This document shows, piece after piece, positions 49,456 through 62,493 of a stretch of 64,000 nt of DNA. Numbering within the stretch: the stretch's first letter is position 1; every line of letters begins with the position of its first letter. The position numbers were made by a program, and so were the translations under genes. The notes beneath the pieces were generated by a model, which saw only the letters and a program-made list of their open reading frames with translations, was not told where the DNA came from and searched no databases. The DNA is from Ecdyonurus torrentis (Eukaryota > Arthropoda > Insecta > Ephemeroptera > Heptageniidae): assembly GCA_949318235.1 (NCBI GenBank), contig CASGGR010000038.1, positions 434,001 to 498,000 of the forward strand, written 5' to 3'.

Positions 49456-52400
49456 AGTGAAAACTAAAATTGTCAATAACCCAAAAAGTATGCGTCGAAG
49501 CAAAAAAGTTCAAGACATATTTTTTGTAGAGAATTGAAAAACCTATGATATAAGTCAAATTTGATGTCTGTAGCATTCTTAGTTTTTGAGAAATCATCAA
49601 AACTAGTTTTAATCGTGTAAAAAGTATGATTAAAAACATTCAATAACATTTGGTTCTTGAAATAGACACTTTGTTTCATTACTTGGTTTGGCTACATGAT
49701 GAGTAAAAACTAAAGTTGTCAATAACCCAAAAAGTATGCGTCGGAGCAAAAAAGTTCAAGATATCTTTTTTGTAGAGAATTGAAAAACCTATGACATAAG
49801 TTAAATTTGATGTCTGTAGCATTCTTAGTTTTTGAGAAATCATCAAAACTAGTTTTAATCGTGTAAAAAGTATGATTAAAAACATTCAATAACATTTGGT
49901 TCTTGAAATAGACACTTTGTTTCATGACTTGGTTTGGCTACATGATGAGTGAAAACTAAAGTTGTCAATAACCCAAAAAGTATGCGTCGGAGCAAAAAAG
50001 TTCAAGATATCTTTTTTGTAGAGAATTGAAAAACCTATGTCATAAGTCAAATTTGATGTCTGTAGCATTCTTAGTTTTTGAGAAATCATCAAAACTAGTT
50101 TTAATCGTGTAAAAAGTATGATTCAAAACATTCAATAACATTTGGTTCTTGAAATAGAAACTTTGTTTCATGACTTGGTTTGGCTACATGATGAGTGAAA
50201 ACTAAAATTGTCAATAACCCAAAAAGTATGCGTCGAAGCAAAAAAGTTCAAGACATCTTTTTTGTAGAGAATTGAAAAACCTATGTCATAAGTCAAATTT
50301 GATGTCTGTAGCATTCTTAGTTTTTGAGAAATCATCAAAACTAGTTTTAATCGTGTAAAAAGTATGATTAAAAACATTCAATAACATTTGGTTTTTGAAA
50401 TAGACACTTTGTTTCATGACTTGGTTTGGCTACATGATGAGTGAAAACTAAAGTTGTCAATAACCCAAAAAGTATGCGTCGGAGCAAAAAAGTTCAAGAT
50501 ATCTTTTTTGTAGAGAATTGAAAAACCTATGTCATAAGTCAAATTTGATGTCTGTAGCATTCTTAGTTTTTGAGAAATCATCAAAATTGGTTTTATTCGT
50601 GTAAAAAGTATGATTTTTATCATTCAATAACATTTGGTTCTTGAAATAGAAACTTTGTTTCATGACTTGGTTTGGCTACATGATGAGTGAAAACTAAAGT
50701 TGTCAATAACCCAAAAAGTATGCGTCGGAGCAAAAAAGTTCAAGATATCTTTTTTGTAGAGAATTGAAAAACCTATGTCATAAGTCAAACTTGATGTCTG
50801 TAGCATTCTTAGTTTTTGAGAAATCATCAAAAGTAGTCTTAATCGTGTAAAAAGTATGATTCAAAACATTCAATAACATTTGGTTCTTGAAATAGAAACT
50901 TTGTTTCATGACTTGGTTTGGCTACATGATGAGTGAAAACTAAAATTGTCAATAACCCAAAAAGTATGCGTCGAAGCAAAAAAGTTCAAGACATCTTTTA
51001 TGTAGAGAATTAAAAAACGTATGTTATAAGTCAAATTTGATGTCTGTAGCATTCTTAGTTTTTGAGAAATCATCAAAAGTAGTTTTAATCGTGTAAAAAG
51101 TATGATTCAAAACATTCAATAACATTTGGTTCTTGAAATAGAAACTTTGTTTCATGACTTGGTTTGGCTACATGATGAGTGAAAACTAAAATTGTCAATA
51201 ACCCAAAAAGTATGCGTCGAAGCAAAAAAGTTCAAGACATCTTTTTTGTAGAGAATTGAAAAACCTATGTCATAAGTCAAATTTGATGTCTGTAGCATTC
51301 TTAGTTTTTGAGAAATCATCAAAACTAGTTTTAATCGTGTAAAAAGTATGATTCAAAACATTCAATAACATTTGGTTCTTGAAATAGAAACTTTGTTTCA
51401 TGACTTGGTTTGGCTACATGATGAGTGAAAACTAAAATTGTCAATAACCCAAAAAGTATGCGTCGAAGCAAAAAAGTTCAAGACATCTTTTTTGTAGAGA
51501 ATTGAAAAACCTATGTCATAAGTCAAATTTGATGTCTGTAGCATTCTTAGTTTTTGAGAAATCATCAAAACTAGTTTTAATCGTGTAAAAAGTATGATTA
51601 AAAACATTCAATAACATTTGGTTTTTGAAATAGACACTTTGTTTCATGACTTGGTTTGGCTACATGATGAGTGAAAACTAAAGTTGTCAATAACCCAAAA
51701 AGTATGCGTCGGAGCAAAAAAGTTCAAGATATCTTTTTTGTAGAGAATTGAAAAACCTATGTCATAAGTCAAATTTGATGTCTGTAGCATTCTTAGTTTT
51801 TGAGAAATCATCAAAATTGGTTTTATTCGTGTAAAAAGTATGATTTTTATCATTCAATAACATTTGGTTCTTGAAATAGAAACTTTGTTTCATGACTTGG
51901 TTTGGCTACATGATGAGTGAAAACTAAAGTTGTCAATAACCCAAAAAGTATGCGTCGGAGCAAAAAAGTTCAAGATATCTTTTTTGTAGAGAATTGAAAA
52001 ACCTATGTCATAAGTCAAACTTGATGTCTGTAGCATTCTTAGTTTTTGAGAAATCATCAAAAGTAGTCTTAATCGTGTAAAAAGTATGATTCAAAACATT
52101 CAATAACATTTGGTTCTTGAAATAGAAACTTTGTTTCATGACTTGGTTTGGCTACATGATGAGTGAAAACTAAAATTGTCAATAACCCAAAAAGTATGCG
52201 TCGAAGCAAAAAAGTTCAAGACATCTTTTTTGTAGAGAATTAAAAAACGTATGTTATAAGTCAAATTTGATGTCTGTAGCATTCTTAGTTTTTGAGAAAT
52301 CATCAAAAGTAGTTTTAATCGTGTAAAAAGTATGATTCAAAACATTCAATAACATTTGGTTCTTGAAATAGAAACTTTGTTTCATGACTTGGTTTGGCTA

Positions 52401-53391
52401 CATGATGAGTGAAAACTAAAATTGTCAATAACCCAAAAAGTATGCGTCGAAGCAAAAAAGTTCAAGACATCTTTTTTGTAGAGAATTGAAAAACCTATGT
52501 CATAAGTCAAATTTGATGTCTGTAGCATTCTTAGTTTTTGAGAAATCATCAAAACTAGTTTTAATCGTGTAAAAAGTATGATTCAAAACATTCAATAACA
52601 TTTGGTTCTTGAAATAGAAACTTTGTTTCATGACTTGGTTTGGCTACATGATGAGTGAAAACTAAAATTGTCAATAACCCAAAAAGTATGCGTCGAAGCA
52701 AAAAAGTTCAAGACATCTTTTTTGTAGAGAATTGAAAAACCTATGTCATAAGTCAAATTTGATGTCTGTAGCATTCTTAGTTTTTGAGAAATCATCAAAA
52801 CTAGTTTTAATCGTGTAAAAAGTATGATTAAAAACATTCAATAACATTTGGTTTTTGAAATAGACACTTTGTTTCATGACTTGGTTTGGCTACATAATGA
52901 GTGAAAACTAAAGTTGTCAATAACCCAAAAAGTATGCGTCGGAGCAAAAAAGTTCAAGATATCTTTTTTGTAGAGAATTGAAAAACCTATGTCATAAGTC
53001 AAATTTGATGTCTGTAGCATTCTTAGTTTTTGAGAAATCATCAAAATTGGTTTTATTCGTGTAAAAAGTATGATTTTTATCATTCAATAACATTTGGTTC
53101 TTGAAATAGAAACTTTGTTTCATGACTTGGTTTGGCTACATGATGAGTGAAAACTAAAGTTGTCAATAACCCAAAAAGTATGCGTCGGAGCAAAAAAGTT
53201 CAAGATATCTTTTTTGTAGAGAATTGAAAAACCTATGTCATAAGTCAAACTTGATGTCTGTAGCATTCTTAGTTTTTGAGAAATCATCAAAAGTAGTCTT
53301 AATCGTGTAAAAAGTATGATTCAAAACATTCAATAACATTTGGTTCTTGAAATAGAAACTTTGTTTCATGACTTGGTTTGGCTACATGATG
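49456..53391 (+). repeat. 16-monomer HOR copy 1 (3936 bp)
   Basis: The order is F-G-U-R-S-C, P*-Q-R-S-C, P-Q-R-S-C. The same order follows at 53392-57327. The ten monomers before 49456 (46996-49455: T-Q-R-S-C, P-Q-R-S-C) also align at this shift except that T stands for P*. The copy overlaps the end of the second 32-mer. Confidence 0.88.
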
Positions 53392-56300
53392 AGTGAAAAC
53401 TAAAATTGTCAATAACCCAAAAAGTATGCGTCGAAGCAAAAAAGTTCAAGACATATTTTTTGTAGAGAATTGAAAAACCTATGATATAAGTCAAATTTGA
53501 TGTCTGTAGCATTCTTAGTTTTTGAGAAATCATCAAAACTAGTTTTAATCGTGTAAAAAGTATGATTAAAAACATTCAATAACATTTGGTTCTTGAAATA
53601 GACACTTTGTTTCATTACTTGGTTTGGCTACATGATGAGTAAAAACTAAAGTTGTCAATAACCCAAAAAGTATGCGTCGGAGCAAAAAAGTTCAAGATAT
53701 CTTTTTTGTAGAGAATTGAAAAACCTATGACATAAGTTAAATTTGATGTCTGTAGCATTCTTAGTTTTTGAGAAATCATCAAAACTAGTTTTAATCGTGT
53801 AAAAAGTATGATTAAAAACATTCAATAACATTTGGTTCTTGAAATAGACACTTTGTTTCATGACTTGGTTTGGCTACATGATGAGTGAAAACTAAAGTTG
53901 TCAATAACCCAAAAAGTATGCGTCGGAGCAAAAAAGTTCAAGATATCTTTTTTGTAGAGAATTGAAAAACCTATGTCATAAGTCAAATTTGATGTCTGTA
54001 GCATTCTTAGTTTTTGAGAAATCATCAAAACTAGTTTTAATCGTGTAAAAAGTATGATTCAAAACATTCAATAACATTTGGTTCTTGAAATAGAAACTTT
54101 GTTTCATGACTTGGTTTGGCTACATGATGAGTGAAAACTAAAATTGTCAATAACCCAAAAAGTATGCGTCGAAGCAAAAAAGTTCAAGACATCTTTTTTG
54201 TAGAGAATTAAAAAACCTATGTCATAAGTCAAATTTGATGTCTGTAGCATTCTTAGTTTTTGAGAAATCATCAAAACTAGTTTTAATCGTGTAAAAAGTA
54301 TGATTAAAAACATTCAATAACATTTGGTTTTTGAAATAGACACTTTGTTTCATGACTTGGTTTGGCTACATGATGAGTGAAAACTAAAGTTGTCAATAAC
54401 CCAAAAAGTATGCGTCGGAGCAAAAAAGTTCAAGATATCTTTTTTGTAGAGAATTGAAAAACCTATGTCATAAGTCAAATTTGATGTCTGTAGCATTCTT
54501 AGTTTTTGAGAAATCATCAAAATTGGTTTTATTCGTGTAAAAAGTATGATTTTTATCATTCAATAACATTTGGTTCTTGAAATAGAAACTTTGTTTCATG
54601 ACTTGGTTTGGCTACATGATGAGTGAAAACTAAAGTTGTCAATAACCCAAAAAGTATGCGTCGGAGCAAAAAAGTTCAAGATATCTTTTTTGTAGAGAAT
54701 TGAAAAACCTATGTCATAAGTCAAACTTGATGTCTGTAGCATTCTTAGTTTTTGAGAAATCATCAAAAGTAGTCTTAATCGTGTAAAAAGTATGATTCAA
54801 AACATTCAATAACATTTGGTTCTTGAAATAGAAACTTTGTTTCATGACTTGGTTTGGCTACATGATGAGTGAAAACTAAAATTGTCAATAACCCAAAAAG
54901 TATGCGTCGAAGCAAAAAAGTTCAAGACATCTTTTATGTAGAGAATTAAAAAACGTATGTTATAAGTCAAATTTGATGTCTGTAGCATTCTTAGTTTTTG
55001 AGAAATCATCAAAAGTAGTTTTAATCGTGTAAAAAGTATGATTCAAAACATTCAATAACATTTGGTTCTTGAAATAGAAACTTTGTTTCATGACTTGGTT
55101 TGGCTACATGATGAGTGAAAACTAAAATTGTCAATAACCCAAAAAGTATGCGTCGAAGCAAAAAAGTTCAAGACATCTTTTTTGTAGAGAATTGAAAAAC
55201 CTATGTCATAAGTCAAATTTGATGTCTGTAGCATTCTTAGTTTTTGAGAAATCATCAAAACTAGTTTTAATCGTGTAAAAAGTATGATTCAAAACATTCA
55301 ATAACATTTGGTTCTTGAAATAGAAACTTTGTTTCATGACTTGGTTTGGCTACATGATGAGTGAAAACTAAAATTGTCAATAACCCAAAAAGTATGCGTC
55401 GAAGCAAAAAAGTTCAAGACATCTTTTTTGTAGAGAATTGAAAAACCTATGTCATAAGTCAAATTTGATGTCTGTAGCATTCTTAGTTTTTGAGAAATCA
55501 TCAAAACTAGTTTTAATCGTGTAAAAAGTATGATTAAAAACATTCAATAACATTTGGTTTTTGAAATAGACACTTTGTTTCATGACTTGGTTTGGCTACA
55601 TGATGAGTGAAAACTAAAGTTGTCAATAACCCAAAAAGTATGCGTCGGAGCAAAAAAGTTCAAGATATCTTTTTTGTAGAGAATTGAAAAACCTATGTCA
55701 TAAGTCAAATTTGATGTCTGTAGCATTCTTAGTTTTTGAGAAATCATCAAAATTGGTTTTATTCGTGTAAAAAGTATGATTTTTATCATTCAATAACATT
55801 TGGTTCTTGAAATAGAAACTTTGTTTCATGACTTGGTTTGGCTACATGATGAGTGAAAACTAAAGTTGTCAATAACCCAAAAAGTATGCGTCGGAGCAAA
55901 AAAGTTCAAGATATCTTTTTTGTAGAGAATTGAAAAACCTATGTCATAAGTCAAACTTGATGTCTGTAGCATTCTTAGTTTTTGAGAAATCATCAAAAGT
56001 AGTCTTAATCGTGTAAAAAGTATGATTCAAAACATTCAATAACATTTGGTTCTTGAAATAGAAACTTTGTTTCATGACTTGGTTTGGCTACATGATGAGT
56101 GAAAACTAAAATTGTCAATAACCCAAAAAGTATGCGTCGAAGCAAAAAAGTTCAAGACATCTTTTTTGTAGAGAATTAAAAAACGTATGTTATAAGTCAA
56201 ATTTGATGTCTGTAGCATTCTTAGTTTTTGAGAAATCATCAAAAGTAGTTTTAATCGTGTAAAAAGTATGATTCAAAACATTCAATAACATTTGGTTCTT

Positions 56301-57327
56301 GAAATAGAAACTTTGTTTCATGACTTGGTTTGGCTACATGATGAGTGAAAACTAAAATTGTCAATAACCCAAAAAGTATGCGTCGAAGCAAAAAAGTTCA
56401 AGACATCTTTTTTGTAGAGAATTGAAAAACCTATGTCATAAGTCAAATTTGATGTCTGTAGCATTCTTAGTTTTTGAGAAATCATCAAAACTAGTTTTAA
56501 TCGTGTAAAAAGTATGATTCAAAACATTCAATAACATTTGGTTCTTGAAATAGAAACTTTGTTTCATGACTTGGTTTGGCTACATGATGAGTGAAAACTA
56601 AAATTGTCAATAACCCAAAAAGTATGCGTCGAAGCAAAAAAGTTCAAGACATCTTTTTTGTAGAGAATTGAAAAACCTATGTCATAAGTCAAATTTGATG
56701 TCTGTAGCATTCTTAGTTTTTGAGAAATCATCAAAACTAGTTTTAATCGTGTAAAAAGTATGATTAAAAACATTCAATAACATTTGGTTTTTGAAATAGA
56801 CACTTTGTTTCATGACTTGGTTTGGCTACATAATGAGTGAAAACTAAAGTTGTCAATAACCCAAAAAGTATGCGTCGGAGCAAAAAAGTTCAAGATATCT
56901 TTTTTGTAGAGAATTGAAAAACCTATGTCATAAGTCAAATTTGATGTCTGTAGCATTCTTAGTTTTTGAGAAATCATCAAAATTGGTTTTATTCGTGTAA
57001 AAAGTATGATTTTTATCATTCAATAACATTTGGTTCTTGAAATAGAAACTTTGTTTCATGACTTGGTTTGGCTACATGATGAGTGAAAACTAAAGTTGTC
57101 AATAACCCAAAAAGTATGCGTCGGAGCAAAAAAGTTCAAGATATCTTTTTTGTAGAGAATTGAAAAACCTATGTCATAAGTCAAACTTGATGTCTGTAGC
57201 ATTCTTAGTTTTTGAGAAATCATCAAAAGTAGTCTTAATCGTGTAAAAAGTATGATTCAAAACATTCAATAACATTTGGTTCTTGAAATAGAAACTTTGT
57301 TTCATGACTTGGTTTGGCTACATGATG
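53392..57327 (+). repeat. 16-monomer HOR copy 2 (3936 bp)
   Basis: Same order as 49456-53391. Marks kept are gacat in G, the broken T-run in P* at 54868 and ctacataatg before S at 56836. The R at 54130 has a private g81a at 54210. Confidence 0.88.
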
Positions 57328-58311
57328 AGTGAAAACTAAAATTGTCAATAACCCAAAAAGTATGCGTCGAAGCAAAAAAGTTCAAGACATATTTTTTGTA
57401 GAGAATTGAAAAACCTATGATATAAGTCAAATTTGATGTCTGTAGCATTCTTAGTTTTTGAGAAATCATCAAAACTAGTTTTAATCGTGTAAAAAGTATG
57501 ATTAAAAACATTCAATAACATTTGGTTCTTGAAATAGACACTTTGTTTCATTACTTGGTTTGGCTACATGATGAGTAAAAACTAAAGTTGTCAATAACCC
57601 AAAAAGTATGCGTCGGAGCAAAAAAGTTCAAGATATCTTTTTTGTAGAGAATTGAAAAACCTATGACATAAGTCAAATTTGATGTCTGTAGCATTCTTAG
57701 TTTTTGAGAAATCATCAAAACTAGTTTTAATCGTGTAAAAAGTATGATTAAAAACATTCAATAACATTTGGTTTTTGAAATAGACACTTTGTTTCATGAC
57801 TTGGTTTGGCTACATAATGAGTGAAAACTAAAGTTGTCAATAACCCAAAAAGTATGCGTCGGAGCAAAAAAGTTCAAGATATCTTTTTTGTAGAGAATTG
57901 AAAAACCTATGTCATAAGTCAAATTTGATGTCTGTAGCATTCTTAGTTTTTGAGAAATCATCAAAATTGGTTTTATTCGTGTAAAAAGTATGATTTTTAT
58001 CATTCAATAACATTTGGTTCTTGAAATAGAAACTTTGTTTCATGACTTGGTTTGGCTACATGATGAGTGAAAACTAAAGTTGTCAATAACCCAAAAAGTA
58101 TGCGTCGGAGCAAAAAAGTTCAAGATATCTTTTTTGTAGAGAATTGAAAAACCTATGTCATAAGTCAAACTTGATGTCTGTAGCATTCTTAGTTTTTGAG
58201 AAATCATCAAAAGTAGTCTTAATCGTGTAAAAAGTATGATTCAAAACATTCAATAACATTTGGTTCTTGAAATAGAAACTTTGTTTCATGACTTGGTTTG
58301 GCTACATGATG
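57328..58311 (+). repeat. 16-mer copy 3, cut short: F-hybrid-S-C (984 bp)
   Basis: F at 57328 begins a third copy, but the next monomer changes from G to R within itself, skipping two monomers. S-C follows, and then F-G-U starts again at 58312. S-C-F-G (56836-57819) and S-C-F-G (57820-58803) therefore form a 4-monomer repeat. Confidence 0.87.
57574..57819 (+). other. Hybrid monomer G/R with a tightly bounded switch point
   Basis: The left side is region-3 G: agta start, g43 and t93a. The right side is R: c101 and c201t (tttttgaaatag), followed by ctacataatg and S. The last G-specific base is 57666 and the first R-specific base is 57674, so the exchange falls in the seven bases between them. 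Confidence 0.9.
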
Positions 58312-59541
58312 AGTGAAAACTAAAATTGTCAATAACCCAAAAAGTATGCGTCGAAGCAAAAAAGTTCAAGACATATTTTTTGTAGAGAATTGAAAAACCT
58401 ATGATATAAGTCAAATTTGATGTCTGTAGCATTCTTAGTTTTTGAGAAATCATCAAAACTAGTTTTAATCGTGTAAAAAGTATGATTAAAAACATTCAAT
58501 AACATTTGGTTCTTGAAATAGACACTTTGTTTCATTACTTGGTTTGGCTACATGATGAGTAAAAACTAAAGTTGTCAATAACCCAAAAAGTATGCGTCGG
58601 AGCAAAAAAGTTCAAGATATCTTTTTTGTAGAGAATTGAAAAACCTATGACATAAGTTAAATTTGATGTCTGTAGCATTCTTAGTTTTTGAGAAATCATC
58701 AAAACTAGTTTTAATCGTGTAAAAAGTATGATTAAAAACATTCAATAACATTTGGTTCTTGAAATAGACACTTTGTTTCATGACTTGGTTTGGCTACATG
58801 ATGAGTGAAAACTAAAGTTGTCAATAACCCAAAAAGTATGCGTCGGAGCAAAAAAGTTCAAGATATCTTTTTTGTAGAGAATTGAAAAACCTATGTCATA
58901 AGTCAAATTTGATGTCTGTAGCATTCTTAGTTTTTGAGAAATCATCAAAACTAGTTTTAATCGTGTAAAAAGTATGATTCAAAACATTCAATAACATTTG
59001 GTTCTTGAAATAGAAACTTTGTTTCATGACTTGGTTTGGCTACATGATGAGTGAAAACTAAAATTGTCAATAACCCAAAAAGTATGCGTCGAAGCAAAAA
59101 AGTTCAAGACATCTTTTTTGTAGAGAATTGAAAAACCTATGTCATAAGTCAAATTTGATGTCTGTAGCATTCTTAGTTTTTGAGAAATCATCAAAACTAG
59201 TTTTAATCGTGTAAAAAGTATGATTAAAAACATTCAATAACATTTGGTTTTTGAAATAGACACTTTGTTTCATGACTTGGTTTGGCTACATGATGAGTGA
59301 AAACTAAAGTTGTCAATAACCCAAAAAGTATGCGTCGGAGCAAAAAAGTTCAAGATATCTTTTTTGTAGAGAATTGAAAAACCTATGTCATAAGTCAAAC
59401 TTGATGTCTGTAGCATTCTTAGTTTTTGAGAAATCATCAAAAGTAGTCTTAATCGTGTAAAAAGTATGATTCAAAACATTCAATAACATTTGGTTCTTGA
59501 AATAGAAACTTTGTTTCATGACTTGGTTTGGCTACATGATG
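58312..59541 (+). repeat. F-G-U-R-C, S monomer missing (1230 bp)
   Basis: R at 59050 ends with c201t and gacac but is followed by C at 59296 (t105c, c148g, t153c) and not by S. One monomer has been lost by exchange between S and C. The switch lies between about 59261 and 59400. Confidence 0.85.
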
Positions 59542-60771
59542 AGTGAAAACTAAAATTGTCAATAACCCAAAAAGTATGCGTCGAAGCAAAAAAGTTCAAG
59601 ACATCTTTTATGTAGAGAATTAAAAAACGTATGTTATAAGTCAAATTTGATGTCTGTAGCATTCTTAGTTTTTGAGAAATCATCAAAAGTAGTTTTAATC
59701 GTGTAAAAAGTATGATTCAAAACATTCAATAACATTTGGTTCTTGAAATAGAAACTTTGTTTCATGACTTGGTTTGGCTACATGATGAGTGAAAACTAAA
59801 ATTGTCAATAACCCAAAAAGTATGCGTCGAAGCAAAAAAGTTCAAGACATCTTTTTTGTAGAGAATTGAAAAACCTATGTCATAAGTCAAATTTGATGTC
59901 TGTAGCATTCTTAGTTTTTGAGAAATCATCAAAACTAGTTTTAATCGTGTAAAAAGTATGATTCAAAACATTCAATAACATTTGGTTCTTGAAATAGAAA
60001 CTTTGTTTCATGACTTGGTTTGGCTACATGATGAGTGAAAACTAAAATTGTCAATAACCCAAAAAGTATGCGTCGAAGCAAAAAAGTTCAAGACATCTTT
60101 TTTGTAGAGAATTGAAAAACCTATGTCATAAGTCAAATTTGATGTCTGTAGCATTCTTAGTTTTTGAGAAATCATCAAAACTAGTTTTAATCGTGTAAAA
60201 AGTATGATTAAAAACATTCAATAACATTTGGTTTTTGAAATAGACACTTTGTTTCATGACTTGGTTTGGCTACATGATGAGTGAAAACTAAAGTTGTCAA
60301 TAACCCAAAAAGTATGCGTCGGAGCAAAAAAGTTCAAGATATCTTTTTTGTAGAGAATTGAAAAACCTATGTCATAAGTCAAATTTGATGTCTGTAGCAT
60401 TCTTAGTTTTTGAGAAATCATCAAAATTGGTTTTATTCGTGTAAAAAGTATGATTTTTATCATTCAATAACATTTGGTTCTTGAAATAGAAACTTTGTTT
60501 CATGACTTGGTTTGGCTACATGATGAGTGAAAACTAAAGTTGTCAATAACCCAAAAAGTATGCGTCGGAGCAAAAAAGTTCAAGATATCTTTTTTGTAGA
60601 GAATTGAAAAACCTATGTCATAAGTCAAACTTGATGTCTGTAGCATTCTTAGTTTTTGAGAAATCATCAAAAGTAGTCTTAATCGTGTAAAAAGTATGAT
60701 TCAAAACATTCAATAACATTTGGTTCTTGAAATAGAAACTTTGTTTCATGACTTGGTTTGGCTACATGATG
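59542..60771 (+). repeat. 5-monomer HOR P*-Q-R-S-C
   Basis: Standard order, with the broken T-run in P* at 59542. In the 16-mer a second P-Q-R-S-C would follow; here F follows at 60772, so that second 5-mer is absent. Confidence 0.87.
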
Positions 60772-62001
60772 AGTGAAAACTAAAATTGTCAATAACCCAA
60801 AAAGTATGCGTCGAAGCAAAAAAGTTCAAGACATATTTTTTGTAGAGAATTGAAAAACCTATGATATAAGTCAAATTTGATGTCTGTAGCATTCTTAGTT
60901 TTTGAGAAATCATCAAAACTAGTTTTAATCGTGTAAAAAGTATGATTAAAAACATTCAATAACATTTGGTTCTTGAAATAGACACTTTGTTTCATTACTT
61001 GGTTTGGCTACATGATGAGTAAAAACTAAAGTTGTCAATAACCCAAAAAGTATGCGTCGGAGCAAAAAAGTTCAAGATATCTTTTTTGTAGAGAATTGAA
61101 AAACCTATGTCATAAGTTAAATTTGATGTCTGTAGCATTCTTAGTTTTTGAGAAATCATCAAAACTAGTTTTAATCGTGTAAAAAGTATGATTAAAAACA
61201 TTCAATAACATTTGGTTCTTGAAATAGACACTTTGTTTCATGACTTGGTTTGGCTACATGATGAGTGAAAACTAAAGTTGTCAATAACCCAAAAAGTATG
61301 CGTCGAAGCAAAAAAGTTCAAGACATCTTTTTTGTAGAGAATTGAAAAACCTATGTCATAAGTCAAATTTGATGTCTGTAGCATTCTTAGTTTTTGAGAA
61401 ATCATCAAAACTAGTTTTAATCGTGTAAAAAGTATGATTAAAAACATTCAATAACATTTGGTTTTTGAAATAGACACTTTGTTTCATGACTTGGTTTGGC
61501 TACATGATGAGTGAAAACTAAAGTTGTCAATAACCCAAAAAGTATGCGTCGGAGCAAAAAAGTTCAAGATATCTTTTTTGTAGAGAATTGAAAAACCTAT
61601 GTCATAAGTCAAATTTGATGTCTGTAGCATTCTTAGTTTTTGAGAAATCATCAAAATTGGTTTTATTCGTGTAAAAAGTATGATTTTTATCATTCAATAA
61701 CATTTGGTTCTTGAAATAGAAACTTTGTTTCATGACTTGGTTTGGCTACATGATGAGTGAAAACTAAAGTTGTCAATAACCCAAAAAGTATGCGTCGGAG
61801 CAAAAAAGTTCAAGATATCTTTTTTGTAGAGAATTGAAAAACCTATGTCATAAGTCAAACTTGATGTCTGTAGCATTCTTAGTTTTTGAGAAATCATCAA
61901 AAGTAGTCTTAATCGTGTAAAAAGTATGATTCAAAACATTCAATAACATTTGGTTCTTGAAATAGAAACTTTGTTTCATGACTTGGTTTGGCTACATGAT
62001 G
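60772..62001 (+). repeat. F-G-hybrid-S-C (1230 bp)
   Basis: G at 61018 has t93 as in region 1, not the a93 of the other region-3 G monomers. The third monomer, at 61264, fuses the left end of U or A to R, so U and R are merged into one. S and C follow. Confidence 0.85.
61264..61509 (+). other. Hybrid monomer A(or U)/R
   Basis: It has g14 as in A or U but a43, c61 and c201t as in R. The switch lies between 61277 and 61306. The combination of g14 with a43 appears only here and at 62494 and 63478. Confidence 0.87.
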
Positions 62002-62493
62002 AGTGAAAACTAAAATTGTCAATAACCCAAAAAGTATGCGTCGAAGCAAAAAAGTTCAAGACATATTTTTTGTAGAGAATTGAAAAACCTATGATATAAG
62101 TCAAATTTGATGTCTGTAGCATTCTTAGTTTTTGAGAAATCATCAAAACTAGTTTTAATCGTGTAAAAAGTATGATTAAAAACATTCAATAACATTTGGT
62201 TCTTGAAATAGACACTTTGTTTCATTACTTGGTTTGGCTACATGATGAGTAAAAACTAAAGTTGTCAATAACCCAAAAAGTATGCGTCGGAGCAAAAAAG
62301 TTCAAGATATCTTTTTTGTAGAGAATTGAAAAACCTATGTCATAAGTTAAATTTGATGTCTGTAGCATTCTTAGTTTTTGAGAAATCATCAAAACTAGTT
62401 TTAATCGTGTAAAAAGTATGATTAAAAACATTCAATAACATTTGGTTCTTGAAATAGACACTTTGTTTCATGACTTGGTTTGGCTACATGATG

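Larger units (their letters stand above)
44043..51915 (+). repeat. 32-monomer tandem duplication, copy 2 (7873 bp)
   Basis: The order is identical to 36170-44042. It starts with N-J'-O at 44043, 44290 and 44536, then the 5-, 4-, 5-, 5- and 6-mer units and P*-Q-R-S. Unlike copy 1, its last S is followed by C (51916), the normal order. This suggests copy 2 keeps the original right flank. All per-monomer translations I compared between copies were the same. Confidence 0.9.
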
